A DNA stretch of 40,477 bases from Deltaproteobacteria bacterium (GCA_013151835.1 JAADHK010000038.1:1-40477); one strand, 5' to 3'; positions 1 through 9,110 are shown, counted from the stretch's first letter. Program-made: numbers and translations. The notes: generated from the sequence alone by a model not told the origin.

Positions 1-46
1 CCGGCGAAGCGCAACGCCGCAGACGGGCTTTTTACGGAGTCGTCAA
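1..46. repeat. Right half of a dispersed palindromic element, cut by the window edge
   Basis: The stretch caacgccgcagacgggct followed by ctttttacggagtcgtca matches the right arms of the full elements near 11.6 and 31.4 kb (caacgc.gtagatggg.ct then a TTTTACGACGCCATC-like end). The left half would lie outside the window. The tsf stop codon lies inside the terminal motif, an arrangement also seen at xerC and udg. Confidence 0.7.
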
Positions 47-642
47 TCCTGGCCGACCTGGAAGCGGGAAAACCTTCGGATAGTAATCTTCTCCCCCGTC
101 TTGGCGATGGTGTCATTTAACAGGTCAGCAATCGTCATGCTAGCGTCCTTGACATATTGCTGATTCATCAGACAGGATTCCTTGTAAAACTTGCTCATCT
201 TGCCGTCAATGATCTTGTCGATCATCTTTTCCGGTTTCCCCATCTCAAGGGCCTGCTGACGATAGATTTCCTTTTCCCGGTCAACCACCTCCGCCGGGAC
301 ATCTTCCGGCATCACACCCATGGGACTCGTGGCCGCAATCTGCATAGCAAGGTTCTTGGCAAACCCGGCAAATTCGTCTGTTTTTGCCACAAAGTCGGTT
401 TCACAATCAACCTCGACAAGCACACCGATCTTCCCGCCCATGTGTATATAGGACTGGACAACCCCTTCACTGGTTGCGCGTCCCGCTCGTTTCCTTGCCG
501 TAGCAAGCCCCTTTTTGCGAAGGAAATCCGCCGCTTTCTCCATATCCCCTTCACATTCGATAAGGGCCTCCTTGCAATCCATTATACCGGCTCCGGATCT
601 TTCCCGGAGTTGTTTTACCATCTGAGCCGTAATATCAACCAT
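43..642 (-). CDS. tsf: Elongation factor Ts
   Basis: This is the guanine-nucleotide exchange factor that recycles EF-Tu from GDP to GTP in the cytoplasm. The N-terminal UBA-like segment (residues about 1-45) contains SGAGIMDCKEAL, and the EF-Tu contact motif TDFVA is at residues 82-86. At 199 aa it is the short EF-Ts form, like that of Thermus, lacking much of the coiled-coil and second core half of the 280-aa enterobacterial protein. The ATG follows a GGGAGA ribosome site that overlaps the rpsB stop, so the gene is probably translated in tandem with rpsB, 3 nt upstream. The TGA stop lies inside the terminal motif of a palindromic repeat. The rpsB-tsf pairing is the usual bacterial order. Confidence 0.97.
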   Translation of the reverse strand: MVDITAQMVKQLRERSGAGIMDCKEALIECEGDMEKAADFLRKKGLATARKRAGRATSEGVVQSYIHMGGKIGVLVEVDCETDFVAKTDEFAGFAKNLAMQIAATSPMGVMPEDVPAEVVDREKEIYRQQALEMGKPEKMIDKIIDGKMSKFYKESCLMNQQYVKDASMTIADLLNDTIAKTGEKITIRRFSRFQVGQD

Positions 643-645
643 TTT

Positions 646-1542
646 CTATTCTCCCGCTTTTTCAACTTGAGCGTTTTTATCCGGTTCTATCGTTTCGGCG
701 CTTTTTTCCGTCTCTCCGGCCGCCGCCTTCCTGATAACCTCGACAACCGGTCCGTGTGTACCGTCGGATACAATCTCCCTGTGCACCGGCCCCTTGGCCT
801 TTACCGGTTTTTCTTCAACTTCCTTTTCCTTGTCTGCCTCGGCCTGCCGTTTTTCCGCAAGCCTTTGCGCACCTTCAATGCTGGCATCGGCAACTCTGCT
901 GGCGATTAAACGGATTGCCCGAATGGCGTCATCATTACCGGGAATGACATAATCGATAAGGTCCGGATCGCAGTTGGTATCGGTAATCGCCACGACGGGA
1001 ATACCCAGCCGTATACCTTCCTGGACCGCAATCGCCTCTTTTTTCGGATCCACTACAAACATGGCGCCCGGCAGTTTCTTCATGGACTTGATACCGCCAA
1101 GGTTGTTATCGAGCTTTTCACGTTCCTTCATGAGACGGATCCTCTCCTTTTTCGGATAGAGATTGATGGACCCGTCGTTTTCGATACTGTTTAAGTGATT
1201 CAGTCGCTCGATACTCTTTTTGACCGTCTGGAAATTGGTCAGCAGACCACCAACCCAGCGATTATGCACATAGTACATTTCACAGCGGTTCGCCTCCTCA
1301 TAAATCGATTCGCGGGCCTGCTTCTTAGTCCCCACAAAAACGATCGACCGCCCGGAAGCAACGGTATCCGCAATAAAATCATATGCGGTTTTACAAAGTT
1401 TCACGGTCTGCTGCAGGTCTATGATATAGATCCCGTTCCTTGCCCCGAAGATGTATTTCTTCATCTTGGGATTCCAACGCCGTGTCTGGTGCCCGAAATG
1501 GACACCGGCCTCAAGAAGTTCCCTCATTGTTACATAAGCCAT
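646..1542 (-). CDS. rpsB: Small ribosomal subunit protein uS2
   Basis: uS2 binds late to the 30S head-body junction. The family signature [19 protein letters not shown] is near the N-terminus, followed by [13 protein letters not shown], and [12 protein letters not shown] is in the C-terminal third, so the core is complete. The last 60 or so residues are a charged, Lys/Glu-rich and probably disordered tail, making the protein (298 aa) longer than the 240-aa E. coli form. The start ATG is preceded by AAAGGA. The gene leads the rpsB-tsf operon and has a 5' leader with a strong hairpin (1601-1627). Confidence 0.97.
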   Translation of the reverse strand: MAYVTMRELLEAGVHFGHQTRRWNPKMKKYIFGARNGIYIIDLQQTVKLCKTAYDFIADTVASGRSIVFVGTKKQARESIYEEANRCEMYYVHNRWVGGLLTNFQTVKKSIERLNHLNSIENDGSINLYPKKERIRLMKEREKLDNNLGGIKSMKKLPGAMFVVDPKKEAIAVQEGIRLGIPVVAITDTNCDPDLIDYVIPGNDDAIRAIRLIASRVADASIEGAQRLAEKRQAEADKEKEVEEKPVKAKGPVHREIVSDGTHGPVVEVIRKAAAGETEKSAETIEPDKNAQVEKAGE

Positions 1543-1600
1543 TTTACAACATCCTTTGTTTTTCGGTTTTTTCCTCCGCCCCCGTCACCCCGGCTGTAGA

Positions 1601-1627
1601 CCCGGCAAGAACACCTGCCTTGCCAGG
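1601..1627 (-). promoter_or_regulatory. Hairpin in the rpsB 5' leader
   Basis: Read on the minus strand, CCTGGCAAG and CTTGCCGGG form a 9-bp stem (one G-T pair) around a 9-nt loop, about 60 nt before the rpsB start. No T-tract follows, so it is not a terminator. uS2 is known to autoregulate through its mRNA leader in several bacteria, and this is a plausible but unproven site for that. Confidence 0.4.
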
Positions 1628-1677
1628 CACCATACAGACGGTCGAGGGGCGTGTGTCATTGATCAATAAATCAAATT

Positions 1678-1706
1678 TATATATCAAACCATAACGGCCG
1701 CCGCAA
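1678..1706 (-). promoter_or_regulatory. Weak sigma-70-like promoter candidate for rpsB-tsf
   Basis: On the minus strand TTGCGG, 17 nt, then TATATA lies upstream of the rpsB leader. The spacing is ideal, but the -35 keeps only its first three consensus bases. Confidence 0.3.
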
Positions 1707-1881
1707 GGATTTTTATTTTTTTAAGGCCATCGAAATAAATATTGTAAATGCAGGAAAAGGCTGAGAAGAAAACAACACCCAGTAAAAATTTTCTGGCAAT
1801 TGTACAAAAATGAGTTTAAAAGAGAGATTAAATAAAGCAAGTATACAACATACCAACCCCAAAGCATAAACGGAGGGAAAA

Positions 1882-3096
1882 ATGATTCTTAAGGCTTATC
1901 AAACCGTAAGATACCGGACGCAGCACAAAGTAATGAAATACTTATCCATGGTACTCCCATTCCCTGTTCCGGACATACTGCAGGGTCCGGGCAGTGTCAA
2001 AAAACTGGCGCGGCGGATCCAGGCTGACGGAGTTAAGAATGTGATCGTGGTTACGGATAAGGTCCTCATGGAATTGGGACTTCCGGATGTTTTTCTGGAT
2101 TCCCTCGATGAATCGGGTATCGAATATACGATATATGACGAAGTTATGCCGAATCCCACCATCGAATGCATAGAAGATGGGGTCAAGGTATACAAGGCGG
2201 AAAAATGCAACGGCATCGTTGCCTTTGGGGGCGGATCGGCAATGGATTGTGCCAAGATCATCGGCGCCCGGGTATCAAACGGCTATATGCCCATACGAAG
2301 GATGAAAGGAAACTTCATGGTCTGGCTTCCGCTTCCACCGCTATATGCCATCCCCACGACTGCGGGAACCGGCTCTGAAACCACCGTGGCGGCGGTTGTC
2401 AGTGATCCAAAGACGCACGAAAAATTTGCCATCAACGACCTGAAGCTCGTCCCCAAGGTGGCGGTGCTCGACCCTGAACTGATGGTCGGCCTTCCGCCGC
2501 ATATCACGTCCACAACCGGCATGGATGCCCTGACTCATGCGGTAGAAGCATATATCGGGTTAAACGGCAACCCATTTACCGATGACAAGGCGAAAGCAGC
2601 GACCCTGCTGATATTCGAGAACCTGGAGAAAGCCTATTCAAACGGCTCTGACCTGGAAGCGCGGAACAATATGGCGCTTGCCTCGTATTACGCGGGAACC
2701 GCCTTTACAAGGGCTTATGTGGGATATGTACATGCTATCGCGCATAATATGGGTGGAATGTATGGTGTTCCCCATGGGCTGGCCAATGCGATCATTCTGG
2801 CGCCAGTGCTGGAATTCTGCCGCAAGGAGTCAGAGAAAAAGCTGGCCGATCTGGCCATTGCCGGAGGCATCGGCGAGCTTGGCGAGCCTGCCGAAGACCT
2901 GTCGATCCGGTTTATTGAAAAAATTAAGACCATGAACAAAAACATGAAGATACCCTCCACGATCAAGGAACTTAAAAAAGAAGATATCCCCCTGATCGCC
3001 AAGCGCGCCCTGGCCGAAGCCCATCCGGATTATCCGGTGCCGAGGATCATGACGATGGAGGAATGCAAGAAACTGATCGGCAAGCTGCTTTCCTGA
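1882..3096 (+). CDS. Iron-containing (type III) alcohol dehydrogenase
   Basis: This is an NAD(P)-dependent alcohol/aldehyde oxidoreductase of the FucO/AdhB/butanol dehydrogenase family; the true substrate cannot be read from sequence. The dinucleotide-binding motif GGGSAMDCAK is at residues 116-125 and PTTAGTGSE at 158-166. The expected metal ligands are present: D215 and H219 (GMDALTHAVEAY), H284 (YVHAIAH) and H298 (PHGLANA). The length of 404 aa is normal with a slightly long N-terminus. The start is chosen because CGGAGGG sits 5-10 nt before the ATG; an internal Met18 lacks such a site. It stands alone on the plus strand, and its last 50 nt overlap the convergent prmC. Confidence 0.93.
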   Translation: MILKAYQTVRYRTQHKVMKYLSMVLPFPVPDILQGPGSVKKLARRIQADGVKNVIVVTDKVLMELGLPDVFLDSLDESGIEYTIYDEVMPNPTIECIEDGVKVYKAEKCNGIVAFGGGSAMDCAKIIGARVSNGYMPIRRMKGNFMVWLPLPPLYAIPTTAGTGSETTVAAVVSDPKTHEKFAINDLKLVPKVAVLDPELMVGLPPHITSTTGMDALTHAVEAYIGLNGNPFTDDKAKAATLLIFENLEKAYSNGSDLEARNNMALASYYAGTAFTRAYVGYVHAIAHNMGGMYGVPHGLANAIILAPVLEFCRKESEKKLADLAIAGGIGELGEPAEDLSIRFIEKIKTMNKNMKIPSTIKELKKEDIPLIAKRALAEAHPDYPVPRIMTMEECKKLIGKLLS

Positions 3097-3961
3097 GCAC
3101 TGCCACCCGCTCGATTCCCGCAAGGTCCCGGACAAACGAGATCTCCGCAAACCGGCCGGATTCACGGGCAAGGCGGGCGACTTCTTCTTTCTGGTCATGC
3201 CCTATTTCAAGGAGAAGATGCCCGCCGTCCGCCAGGCAGTGCGGGGCACGGTCCATGATCTGCCGGATGGCGAAAAGGCCATCCAGCGCACCGTCCAGTG
3301 CACGGCTCGGCTCATGTGCCCTGACCTCCGGCTCAAGTGTCGGAATATCTCCGGATGGGATGTATGGTGGATTGGATACGATCAGGCAAGCCTTAAAACC
3401 GTGAGCAATGGGCGTAAGCCAGTCGCCGGCAAAAAAGTTTATTTTCTCCTTTACTCCATGTCTGCCGGCGTTTGCTGCAGCAACCGCAAGTGCCGCCATT
3501 GAAATATCCGAAGCCTGATATTGGTAGCCGGGCCTTGCGAGCGAAAGGGAGACAATAATGGCGCCCGAGCCCGTGCCTGCATCCAGAACCCGCATGGGAC
3601 AAACCGGATTTTCATCAAGAAGCCCCAAGGCGGTTTCAACAAGGATTTCGGTCTCCGGCCTAGGTATCAGGACTTGCGGAGATACGAAAAACCCACGCCC
3701 GAAAAATTCCTTTTCCCCTGTGATATAAGCCACCGGCTCACGATTGGCTCTTCTTTTAATCATTTGTTTGAATTTCGCCAGTTCGCCTGACAAAAGAGGC
3801 TGGTCATACTTCAGGTAGAGATCGATCCTTTCAAGCCCCATGGCACGGGACAGAAGAATTTCCGCAGTAAGCCTAGGGCTGTCTATACAATGATCCCTGA
3901 AAAAGGATGCTGTCCAGGACAGGAGTTTGAGTATGGTCCAGGGAGAAGATTGATTCGACAT
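3047..3961 (-). CDS. prmC: Peptide chain release factor N5-glutamine methyltransferase
   Basis: PrmC methylates the glutamine of the GGQ motif in release factors RF1 and RF2 using S-adenosylmethionine. The N-terminal helical domain (about residues 1-90) is followed by a Rossmann methyltransferase domain with DAGTGSG (127-133) and the substrate-glutamine motif NPPY (197-200). The ATG directly abuts the TAA of prfA with no spacer, so the enzyme is translated right after its substrate, a classic pairing. The length of 304 aa is slightly long, and the last 15 or so residues fall in the region overlapping the convergent alcohol dehydrogenase. Confidence 0.95.
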   Translation of the reverse strand: MSNQSSPWTILKLLSWTASFFRDHCIDSPRLTAEILLSRAMGLERIDLYLKYDQPLLSGELAKFKQMIKRRANREPVAYITGEKEFFGRGFFVSPQVLIPRPETEILVETALGLLDENPVCPMRVLDAGTGSGAIIVSLSLARPGYQYQASDISMAALAVAAANAGRHGVKEKINFFAGDWLTPIAHGFKACLIVSNPPYIPSGDIPTLEPEVRAHEPSRALDGALDGLFAIRQIMDRAPHCLADGGHLLLEIGHDQKEEVARLARESGRFAEISFVRDLAGIERVAVLRKAACRSVSCIPPSS

Positions 3962-5032
3962 TTAATTGGAGTCTGGGTTCTGGAGGGCTTCGGCCTGGTA
4001 ATATGTGGTCAGCCCGTCTATAATCTCGTCAAGATTGCCGGTCAGAACCTGTTCTAGTTTGTAGAGGGTCAAACCAATCCGGTGATCGGTTATGCGGCCC
4101 TGCGGGAAATTATATGTCCGTATTCGTTCGCTCCGGTCGCCGCTTCCCACCTGGTCTTTTCTGGTTTGCGAAATTTTTTCGTTCTGACGGCGCGTCTCCA
4201 GGTCATAAATACGGGCGCGCAGGACTTTTAAGGCCTTTGCCTTGTTCTTGTGTTGTGATTTTTCGTCCTGGCAGATGACAACAAGCCCGGTGGGAAGGTG
4301 GGTAATCCGAACTGCGGAGTCGGTCGTATTAACACATTGTCCCCCCGGCCCTGAAGACCGGTAGACATCCACCCTTATATCTTTCGCATCAATGTTGACC
4401 TCCACATCTTCCGCCTCGGGAAGCACCGCAACCGTTACAGCCGAGGTATGAATTCTCCCCTGGGTTTCCGTGACCGGAACACGCTGAACCCTGTGAGTAC
4501 CGCTTTCGTATTTCAGGCGACTGTAGACACCGGCTCCTTTGAACATGGCTATGACTTCCTTGAATCCGCCGGCATCGGTAAGATGGGATGTCATCATATC
4601 GATAGTCCAGCCATGGGTTTCGGCATAGCGAGCGTACATCCTGAACAGGTCGGCGGCAAACAGCCCTGCCTCCTCCCCCCCGGTTCCCGCCCTGATTTCA
4701 AGGATTACGTTCTTATCGTCATCGGGATCCTTTGGAATAAGGAGTACCTTCAGCTTTTTTTCAATCTTGTCCGCCCGATTCGCAAGGCTTTCAAGTTCGC
4801 TTTTAGCCATTGCCTTGATTTCAGGATCAGTGTCGGACAATAACTCACGGCTATCTTCCATCTCCGCCATGATTGATTGGTATGCCTTGAAAACCGGTAC
4901 GACCTTTGATAATTCGGCGTGTTCCCGGGCATACTTTGTATAAAGCGCCCGGTCGTTGACGATGGCGGGATCACTTAAAAGTCCTTCAACTTCAGCGTAC
5001 CGTATTTCGAGCCCTTCAAGACGTTTAATCAT
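3962..5032 (-). CDS. prfA: Peptide chain release factor 1
   Basis: RF1 ends translation at UAA and UAG. The PVT tripeptide (186-188 in [10 protein letters not shown]) is the RF1-type stop-codon reader, as opposed to SPF in RF2. The hydrolysis motif GGQ is at 230-232 ([17 protein letters not shown]). I place the start at the ATG giving [12 protein letters not shown], which fits the family N-terminus; an upstream in-frame TTG would add three residues but has no better ribosome site. The gene lies between rpmE and prmC. A terminator-like hairpin upstream (5063-5100) could lower its transcription relative to rpmE. Confidence 0.96.
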   Translation of the reverse strand: MIKRLEGLEIRYAEVEGLLSDPAIVNDRALYTKYAREHAELSKVVPVFKAYQSIMAEMEDSRELLSDTDPEIKAMAKSELESLANRADKIEKKLKVLLIPKDPDDDKNVILEIRAGTGGEEAGLFAADLFRMYARYAETHGWTIDMMTSHLTDAGGFKEVIAMFKGAGVYSRLKYESGTHRVQRVPVTETQGRIHTSAVTVAVLPEAEDVEVNIDAKDIRVDVYRSSGPGGQCVNTTDSAVRITHLPTGLVVICQDEKSQHKNKAKALKVLRARIYDLETRRQNEKISQTRKDQVGSGDRSERIRTYNFPQGRITDHRIGLTLYKLEQVLTGNLDEIIDGLTTYYQAEALQNPDSN

Positions 5033-5062
5033 AGGGTACAAACCAATAATGGATCAAGGCGT

Positions 5063-5100
5063 AAAAAAGCCAAAAACAACACAGGATCATTTTTGGCCTT
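5063..5100 (-). terminator. Terminator-like hairpin between rpmE and prfA
   Basis: On the minus strand GCCAAAAA (5090-5097) pairs with TTTTTGGC (5069-5076) around a 13-nt loop, followed by TTTTTT. The form is that of a Rho-independent terminator, although the stem is AT-rich. It sits inside an otherwise co-oriented operon, so it may act as a partial terminator separating rho-rpmE from prfA-prmC. Confidence 0.5.
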
Positions 5101-5110
5101 TATAAAAATA

Positions 5111-5332
5111 TTATTTTTTGGCAGTCTGATCCTGAAACTTGGCGTATTTTCTACGGAACCGCTCGATACGGCCAGCCGTATCGACCAGTTTCTGCTTACC
5201 CGTATAGAACGGATGGCATTTGGAACAGATTTCAACCGAGACACCAGTCCTCGTGGATCCGACGGAAAATTCGTTCCCGCAGGCGCACCGGATCGATGTC
5301 TCGACATATTTCGGATGGATTTTCTCTTTCAT
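5111..5332 (-). CDS. rpmE: Large ribosomal subunit protein bL31, zinc-binding form
   Basis: bL31 is a 50S protein at the intersubunit bridge. The protein starts [12 protein letters not shown] and is 73 aa. Cysteines C16 and C18 (RCACGNEF) and C36 and C39 ([10 protein letters not shown]) form the complete zinc site of the C+ type. The start chosen here has GAGGTG five or six nt upstream; an in-frame ATG four codons earlier would overlap that ribosome site. It lies just downstream of rho and upstream of prfA, a common order in Proteobacteria. Confidence 0.95.
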   Translation of the reverse strand: MKEKIHPKYVETSIRCACGNEFSVGSTRTGVSVEICSKCHPFYTGKQKLVDTAGRIERFRRKYAKFQDQTAKK

Positions 5333-5362
5333 GTAACACCTCATGGCCGTATTATATTATAG

Positions 5363-6610
5363 TTACGAATTCATTGATTCTAAAAATCCCTTATTATCCT
5401 TCGTGCCCTTCATCTTATCGAGCAAAAAATCAATGCTGTCAATAGGATTTAATTGTGAAAGGAGTTTGCGCAAAATCCAGACACGGCTCAAAACATCGGG
5501 TGCCATGATCAGATCTTCCCGCCTCGTTCCGGAGCGGTTGATATCCATAGCCGGATAAACCCGACGGTCGGCAAGCTTCCTGTCGAGGTGAAGCTCCATA
5601 TTGCCGGTCCCCTTGAACTCCTCAAAAATAACGTCATCCATACGACTGCCGGTTTCCACGAGGGCCGTGGCGATAATAGTCAGACTTCCGCCCTCCTCGA
5701 TATTTCTTGCAGCGCCGAAAAAACGCTTGGGCCTGTGCAGGGCGTTTGAGTCCACACCGCCGGAAAGGAGCTTGCCGCTGGAAGGCAGGGTTGCGTTAAA
5801 GGCTCTTGCAAGACGGGTGATGCTGTCTAAAAGAATAATCACGTCTTTTTTGTGTTCAACAAGACGCTTCGCCTTTTCAATAACCATCTCCGCGACCTGA
5901 ACATGACGTTCGGAAGGCTCGTCAAAAGTAGAGCTTATGACTTCAGCATTGACTGACCGCTGCATGTCGGTCACTTCCTCGGGGCGCTCATCGATCAATA
6001 CCACAAATGGAACCACATTCTTGTGGTTGGTGATGATGCTGTTGGCGATATTTTTCATCAACACCGTTTTACCCGCCCTGGGCGGGGAGACGATCAAGCC
6101 GCGCTGGCCGAATCCTATGGGGCTCATAAGGTCCATGATCCGCATGGAATAATTGTCGCCCTCTGTTTCGAGGCTGATCTTACGATTCGGAAAAAGGGGG
6201 GTTAAATTGTCGAAAAGGATTTTGTCCTTTGCAACCTCGGGGTCCTCGTAGTTTATGGCCTCTACCTTCAAAAGGGCGAAATACCGCTCGGAATCCTTTG
6301 GCTGACGAATCTGCCCGGAAACCGTATCTCCGGTTTTCAGGTTAAAACGGCGGATCTGTGAAGGTGAAACATAAATATCATCGGGTCCCGGAAGGTAATT
6401 GCAATCCGATGACCGCAGAAACCCGAACCCGTCCGGGAGTATCTCAAGCGTCCCTTCACCGTAAATCAGGCCGTTTTTTTCGATGTGCGCCTGGAGGAGC
6501 GAAAAGATAAGCTCCTGCTTTCTCATCCGGCCGACATTGTCGATATTGAACTTTTTCGCCATCCGGGTCAGTTCACTGATTTTTTTGTTTTTTAATTCAA
6601 TTAGATTCAT
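5363..6610 (-). CDS. rho: Transcription termination factor Rho
   Basis: Rho is a hexameric RNA-dependent ATPase helicase that ends transcription. The order is an N-terminal helical RhoN segment (1-45), a cold-shock-like RNA-binding domain (about 48-118; GFGFLRS), then the RecA-type ATPase domain with Walker [13 protein letters not shown] (171-182), Walker [15 protein letters not shown] (from 256) and the secondary RNA-binding Q-loop [10 protein letters not shown]. At 415 aa there is no insertion. It is the first gene of rho-rpmE-prfA-prmC. A good promoter lies about 260 nt upstream, leaving a long leader of the kind used for Rho autoregulation in other bacteria. Confidence 0.97.
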   Translation of the reverse strand: MNLIELKNKKISELTRMAKKFNIDNVGRMRKQELIFSLLQAHIEKNGLIYGEGTLEILPDGFGFLRSSDCNYLPGPDDIYVSPSQIRRFNLKTGDTVSGQIRQPKDSERYFALLKVEAINYEDPEVAKDKILFDNLTPLFPNRKISLETEGDNYSMRIMDLMSPIGFGQRGLIVSPPRAGKTVLMKNIANSIITNHKNVVPFVVLIDERPEEVTDMQRSVNAEVISSTFDEPSERHVQVAEMVIEKAKRLVEHKKDVIILLDSITRLARAFNATLPSSGKLLSGGVDSNALHRPKRFFGAARNIEEGGSLTIIATALVETGSRMDDVIFEEFKGTGNMELHLDRKLADRRVYPAMDINRSGTRREDLIMAPDVLSRVWILRKLLSQLNPIDSIDFLLDKMKGTKDNKGFLESMNS

Positions 6611-6870
6611 AAAATTATTCAGCCTTGTTTCATGGTAAATTAGTTAATTGGTTAAAGTTGAGGCTTTGTAAAAGCTTCATCAATTCTTACAATATAGTAT
6701 TGACCGGAAAGCAATCCATTCAGAGATGCGGGTGTTCAACACGACAAAAGCCTGAAGGCAACACAAAGATTATATGAACATTATATAAGGTTTCGGAAGG
6801 CCTGAGTCTATGGGGTTAAAAAGGAAAAAGCCACAATTTGTCCAGCGGGAAGGTTCGCTTGTTACCTAAC
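6611..6870 (-). promoter_or_regulatory. Long rho 5' leader
   Basis: If the promoter at 6871-6899 is used, the rho mRNA has roughly 250-260 nt of leader with no sizeable ORF. It is T-rich in places on the transcript strand and has a short hairpin (GCCTTCAGGC then TTTTG, near 6745-6760). Rho is known to terminate within its own leader in E. coli; whether this leader does so is inference. Confidence 0.4.
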
Positions 6871-6899
6871 TATATATGCGGATGCAGGCGTTGTGTCAA
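6871..6899 (-). promoter_or_regulatory. Sigma-70-type promoter for rho
   Basis: On the minus strand a perfect TTGACA (6894-6899), 17-nt spacer and TATATA (6871-6876). The -35 overlaps the coaE stop codon, so rho is probably transcribed from inside the end of coaE. Confidence 0.6.
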
Positions 6900-7549
6900 G
6901 CCTTTTCATCCCTGTTTTCAAAACAGGTCATCAGCATGTGATAAAACCGGTCAACCGCAATCTTTAAATCATCCCTGCTCCCTTTATTTTCAATGACAAA
7001 ATCCGATTTCCTGATTTTTTCATCTTCCGGCATCTGTATTGCAGCCAAAGCCTCCGCCTGGCGCCGGCTTACGCTGTCACGTTCCATGAGACGTTTAATG
7101 CGGATATCATGGCAGACTGTAACCACGGCTACATAATCAAAAAAATGTGAAAGCCCGGTTTCAAAAAGAAGCGGCACCTCCACGCCCACAACCGTCTCCC
7201 CTTTTTTGAGTGCTTCTTCAAAACAGGCTGTCATCAGACGAATCACCTCGGGATGTATCAGTCCCTCGAGAACATCTTTGACCGCCATGTCGGAAACAAT
7301 CATGCGTCTTAATTTCGGGCGGTCAAGAGAATTGTCTGCGCAAAGGACATCGGGTCCGAATCGGGCAACGATCCCGTTATATGCGTCGGTCCCCGGCCCA
7401 ACCGCTTTTCGTGCGAGTTCATCCGCGCTGTAGACGGTGATCCCTTTTTCAGCCAGAAGATCGCAGACGACTGATTTACCCGAAGCAATTCCCCCGGTTA
7501 TCCCAAGGGTCAATGTCGATGGTTTGCAGCCCGGATTGCCGTTAATCAC
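6896..7549 (-). CDS. coaE: Dephospho-CoA kinase
   Basis: CoaE phosphorylates the ribose 3'-hydroxyl of dephospho-CoA in the last step of coenzyme A synthesis. The P-loop GITGGIASGKS (17-27) is near the N-terminus, followed by the substrate segment ADELARKAV and the family motif VPLLFETGL. The length of 217 aa is normal. The start is a GTG preceded by AAGG; no ATG start fits better. It lies upstream of rho in the same direction and diverges from the tRNA nucleotidyltransferase. The earlier CoA gene coaBC is elsewhere in this window (34.3-35.5 kb). Confidence 0.95.
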   Translation of the reverse strand: MINGNPGCKPSTLTLGITGGIASGKSVVCDLLAEKGITVYSADELARKAVGPGTDAYNGIVARFGPDVLCADNSLDRPKLRRMIVSDMAVKDVLEGLIHPEVIRLMTACFEEALKKGETVVGVEVPLLFETGLSHFFDYVAVVTVCHDIRIKRLMERDSVSRRQAEALAAIQMPEDEKIRKSDFVIENKGSRDDLKIAVDRFYHMLMTCFENRDEKA

Positions 7550-7640
7550 GATAAAACCTTGATTTAGTTTGGGGCTATGTTCTATTGATGATGAATTCTC
7601 AACCTGTAATTAATTATGCGGAAATGGCATACCTTAAAAA

Positions 7641-9014
7641 ATGGAACTCTTCAACATAAAATTCATCCCACCCCTGCCCGGCATATATTTTGTTGGCGGA
7701 AGCGTGCGGGACAACCTGGCGGGACGGCCCTGCAAAGACATTGACATCGCGGTCAACGGCGATCCGGGATTGGTGTCCGCCCGAATTGCAGCCGCAGCCA
7801 ATGCTCATACTCCGGTCAGGATCGGCAGAGAAGGCAAGTCAATACTCAGGGTGGTTTCGGATTTATACATCTTTGACGTTGTTAAACAAAACGGCGCTTC
7901 AATTGAAGAAGATCTGGCTCAAAGAGATTTTACCGTCAACGCCATGGCCATTGAGGCCGAATCCGGCCGTCTTATAGACCCTTTGGGGGGACATTCCGAC
8001 ATAAACTCAGGCATTATCAGGCATGTTTCGAAAAACGCCTTTAAAGATGATCCCATACGGATGCTCCGGGCATTTCGCATAGGAGCGGAGCTCGGATTTT
8101 CAATCTCCAAAAAAACACTTGAAGCCATATCGATCCATGCCGACTCGATTTACCAGAGCGCGGGGGAGAGGATAGGCGAGGAATGGATACGTTTTTTATC
8201 CATACCCGGATCATTCAAATATCTTGTTCAAATGGAGACATGCGGCCTTCTTGACAAAATATTTCCGGAACTTATTGCGTTAAAACAATGCAGCCAGAAC
8301 CGTTATCACCGCTATGATGTTTTTATTCACAGCCTGGCCACATACCGCTGGATGGAAAAAATTCTCGAAAAAGAGACGCCTCGCCTTTTCAAACCGCTTT
8401 CCAATGTATCGCAAATTACCGATCCGGTGCTTATAAAACATGCGGCACTACTCCATGACATAGGAAAGCCGGCCTCAAAACAGACGGATGCAAACGGGAA
8501 TGTTCATTTTTACGGTCATGAAAAAAAAGGGGCAAAACTGGCTGAAAAGATTTCGGACCGGCTCCGCTTTTCCAACCAGGACAAAGCCTATATCGATTTT
8601 CTCATTGCAAATCACTTAAAACCGCTTTCGCTGTTTTCAGCCCATTGTCGCACTCTTTTGACCCGCCGGATATCCACCCGTTTTTTCATCCGCCACGAGC
8701 CCTGGATACCGGATCTTCTGGCTATTTCAACGGCTGACATGTCATCCAAGGGGTGCAAAAAAAAGGCTGGGAAATACCTGACCTTTATACGCGAACTATC
8801 GCGCAATCGGCGGGATTACTACCTGCCGGAAAAGGCTAAAGAACGGCTTATTACCGGCCACGACCTGATTTCATATTTTTCGCTTACCCCTTCCCCGCTT
8901 TTCAAAAAAATTTTAGAGCATGTGGACATGGAACGGCTCTCCGGAAGGATAGGGACAAAAGACGAGGCCATCCGTGAAGTTTCTGTTTTTCTTAAACGGC
9001 GCATAGACCATTGA
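7641..9014 (+). CDS. tRNA nucleotidyltransferase / poly(A) polymerase family protein with HD domain
   Basis: This is a class II polymerase of the CCA-adding family, acting on tRNA 3' ends. GGSVRD (19-24) and DID (33-35) form the nucleotidyltransferase site with its metal-binding aspartates. RDFTVNAMA and DDPIRMLRAFRI are the family B-D motifs. A C-terminal HD phosphohydrolase domain carries HDIGKP from H272. At 457 aa it fits the bacterial Cca-HD class. I cannot tell from sequence whether it adds CCA, only CC or A, or acts as poly(A) polymerase; related bacteria may split these activities. Both tRNAs in this window encode their own CCA, so it may serve repair. The ribosome site is weak. Confidence 0.88.
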   Translation: MELFNIKFIPPLPGIYFVGGSVRDNLAGRPCKDIDIAVNGDPGLVSARIAAAANAHTPVRIGREGKSILRVVSDLYIFDVVKQNGASIEEDLAQRDFTVNAMAIEAESGRLIDPLGGHSDINSGIIRHVSKNAFKDDPIRMLRAFRIGAELGFSISKKTLEAISIHADSIYQSAGERIGEEWIRFLSIPGSFKYLVQMETCGLLDKIFPELIALKQCSQNRYHRYDVFIHSLATYRWMEKILEKETPRLFKPLSNVSQITDPVLIKHAALLHDIGKPASKQTDANGNVHFYGHEKKGAKLAEKISDRLRFSNQDKAYIDFLIANHLKPLSLFSAHCRTLLTRRISTRFFIRHEPWIPDLLAISTADMSSKGCKKKAGKYLTFIRELSRNRRDYYLPEKAKERLITGHDLISYFSLTPSPLFKKILEHVDMERLSGRIGTKDEAIREVSVFLKRRIDH

Positions 9015-9045
9015 CAACAAGAAACTCATAATATAAAGCTATAAT
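9011..9045 (+). promoter_or_regulatory. Promoter region for adk
   Basis: TTGACA (9011-9016) overlaps the stop codon of the upstream gene. TATAAA follows after 15 nt (9032-9037) and a perfect TATAAT lies at 9040-9045, which lacks a good -35 at ideal spacing. A promoter here is likely, but which -10 is used is unclear. Confidence 0.45.
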
Positions 9046-9110
9046 CTTTTTTTCTCACCCGGAATTATTTTTGCCGGGCATAAAAACAAACGGCAACTAA
9101 GGAGGTATAC

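Larger units (their letters stand above)
1543..1881. other. Divergent intergenic region between rpsB and the alcohol dehydrogenase
   Basis: This 339-nt stretch has no convincing gene. The rpsB side carries a leader hairpin (1601-1627) and a weak promoter candidate (1678-1706). The alcohol dehydrogenase side is AT-rich from about 1705 and ends in a good ribosome site (CGGAGGG, about 1870-1877). I could not fix a convincing -35/-10 pair for the dehydrogenase. Confidence 0.6.

Noticed and set aside
157-909. A 250-codon plus-strand open frame across tsf and rpsB
   Set aside because: It is antisense to two universally conserved genes, has no ribosome site and its translation resembles no protein.
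9062-9082. CCCGG...CCGGG hairpin upstream of adk
   Set aside because: The stem is only 5 bp, with a long loop and no T-tract, so I do not call it a terminator.
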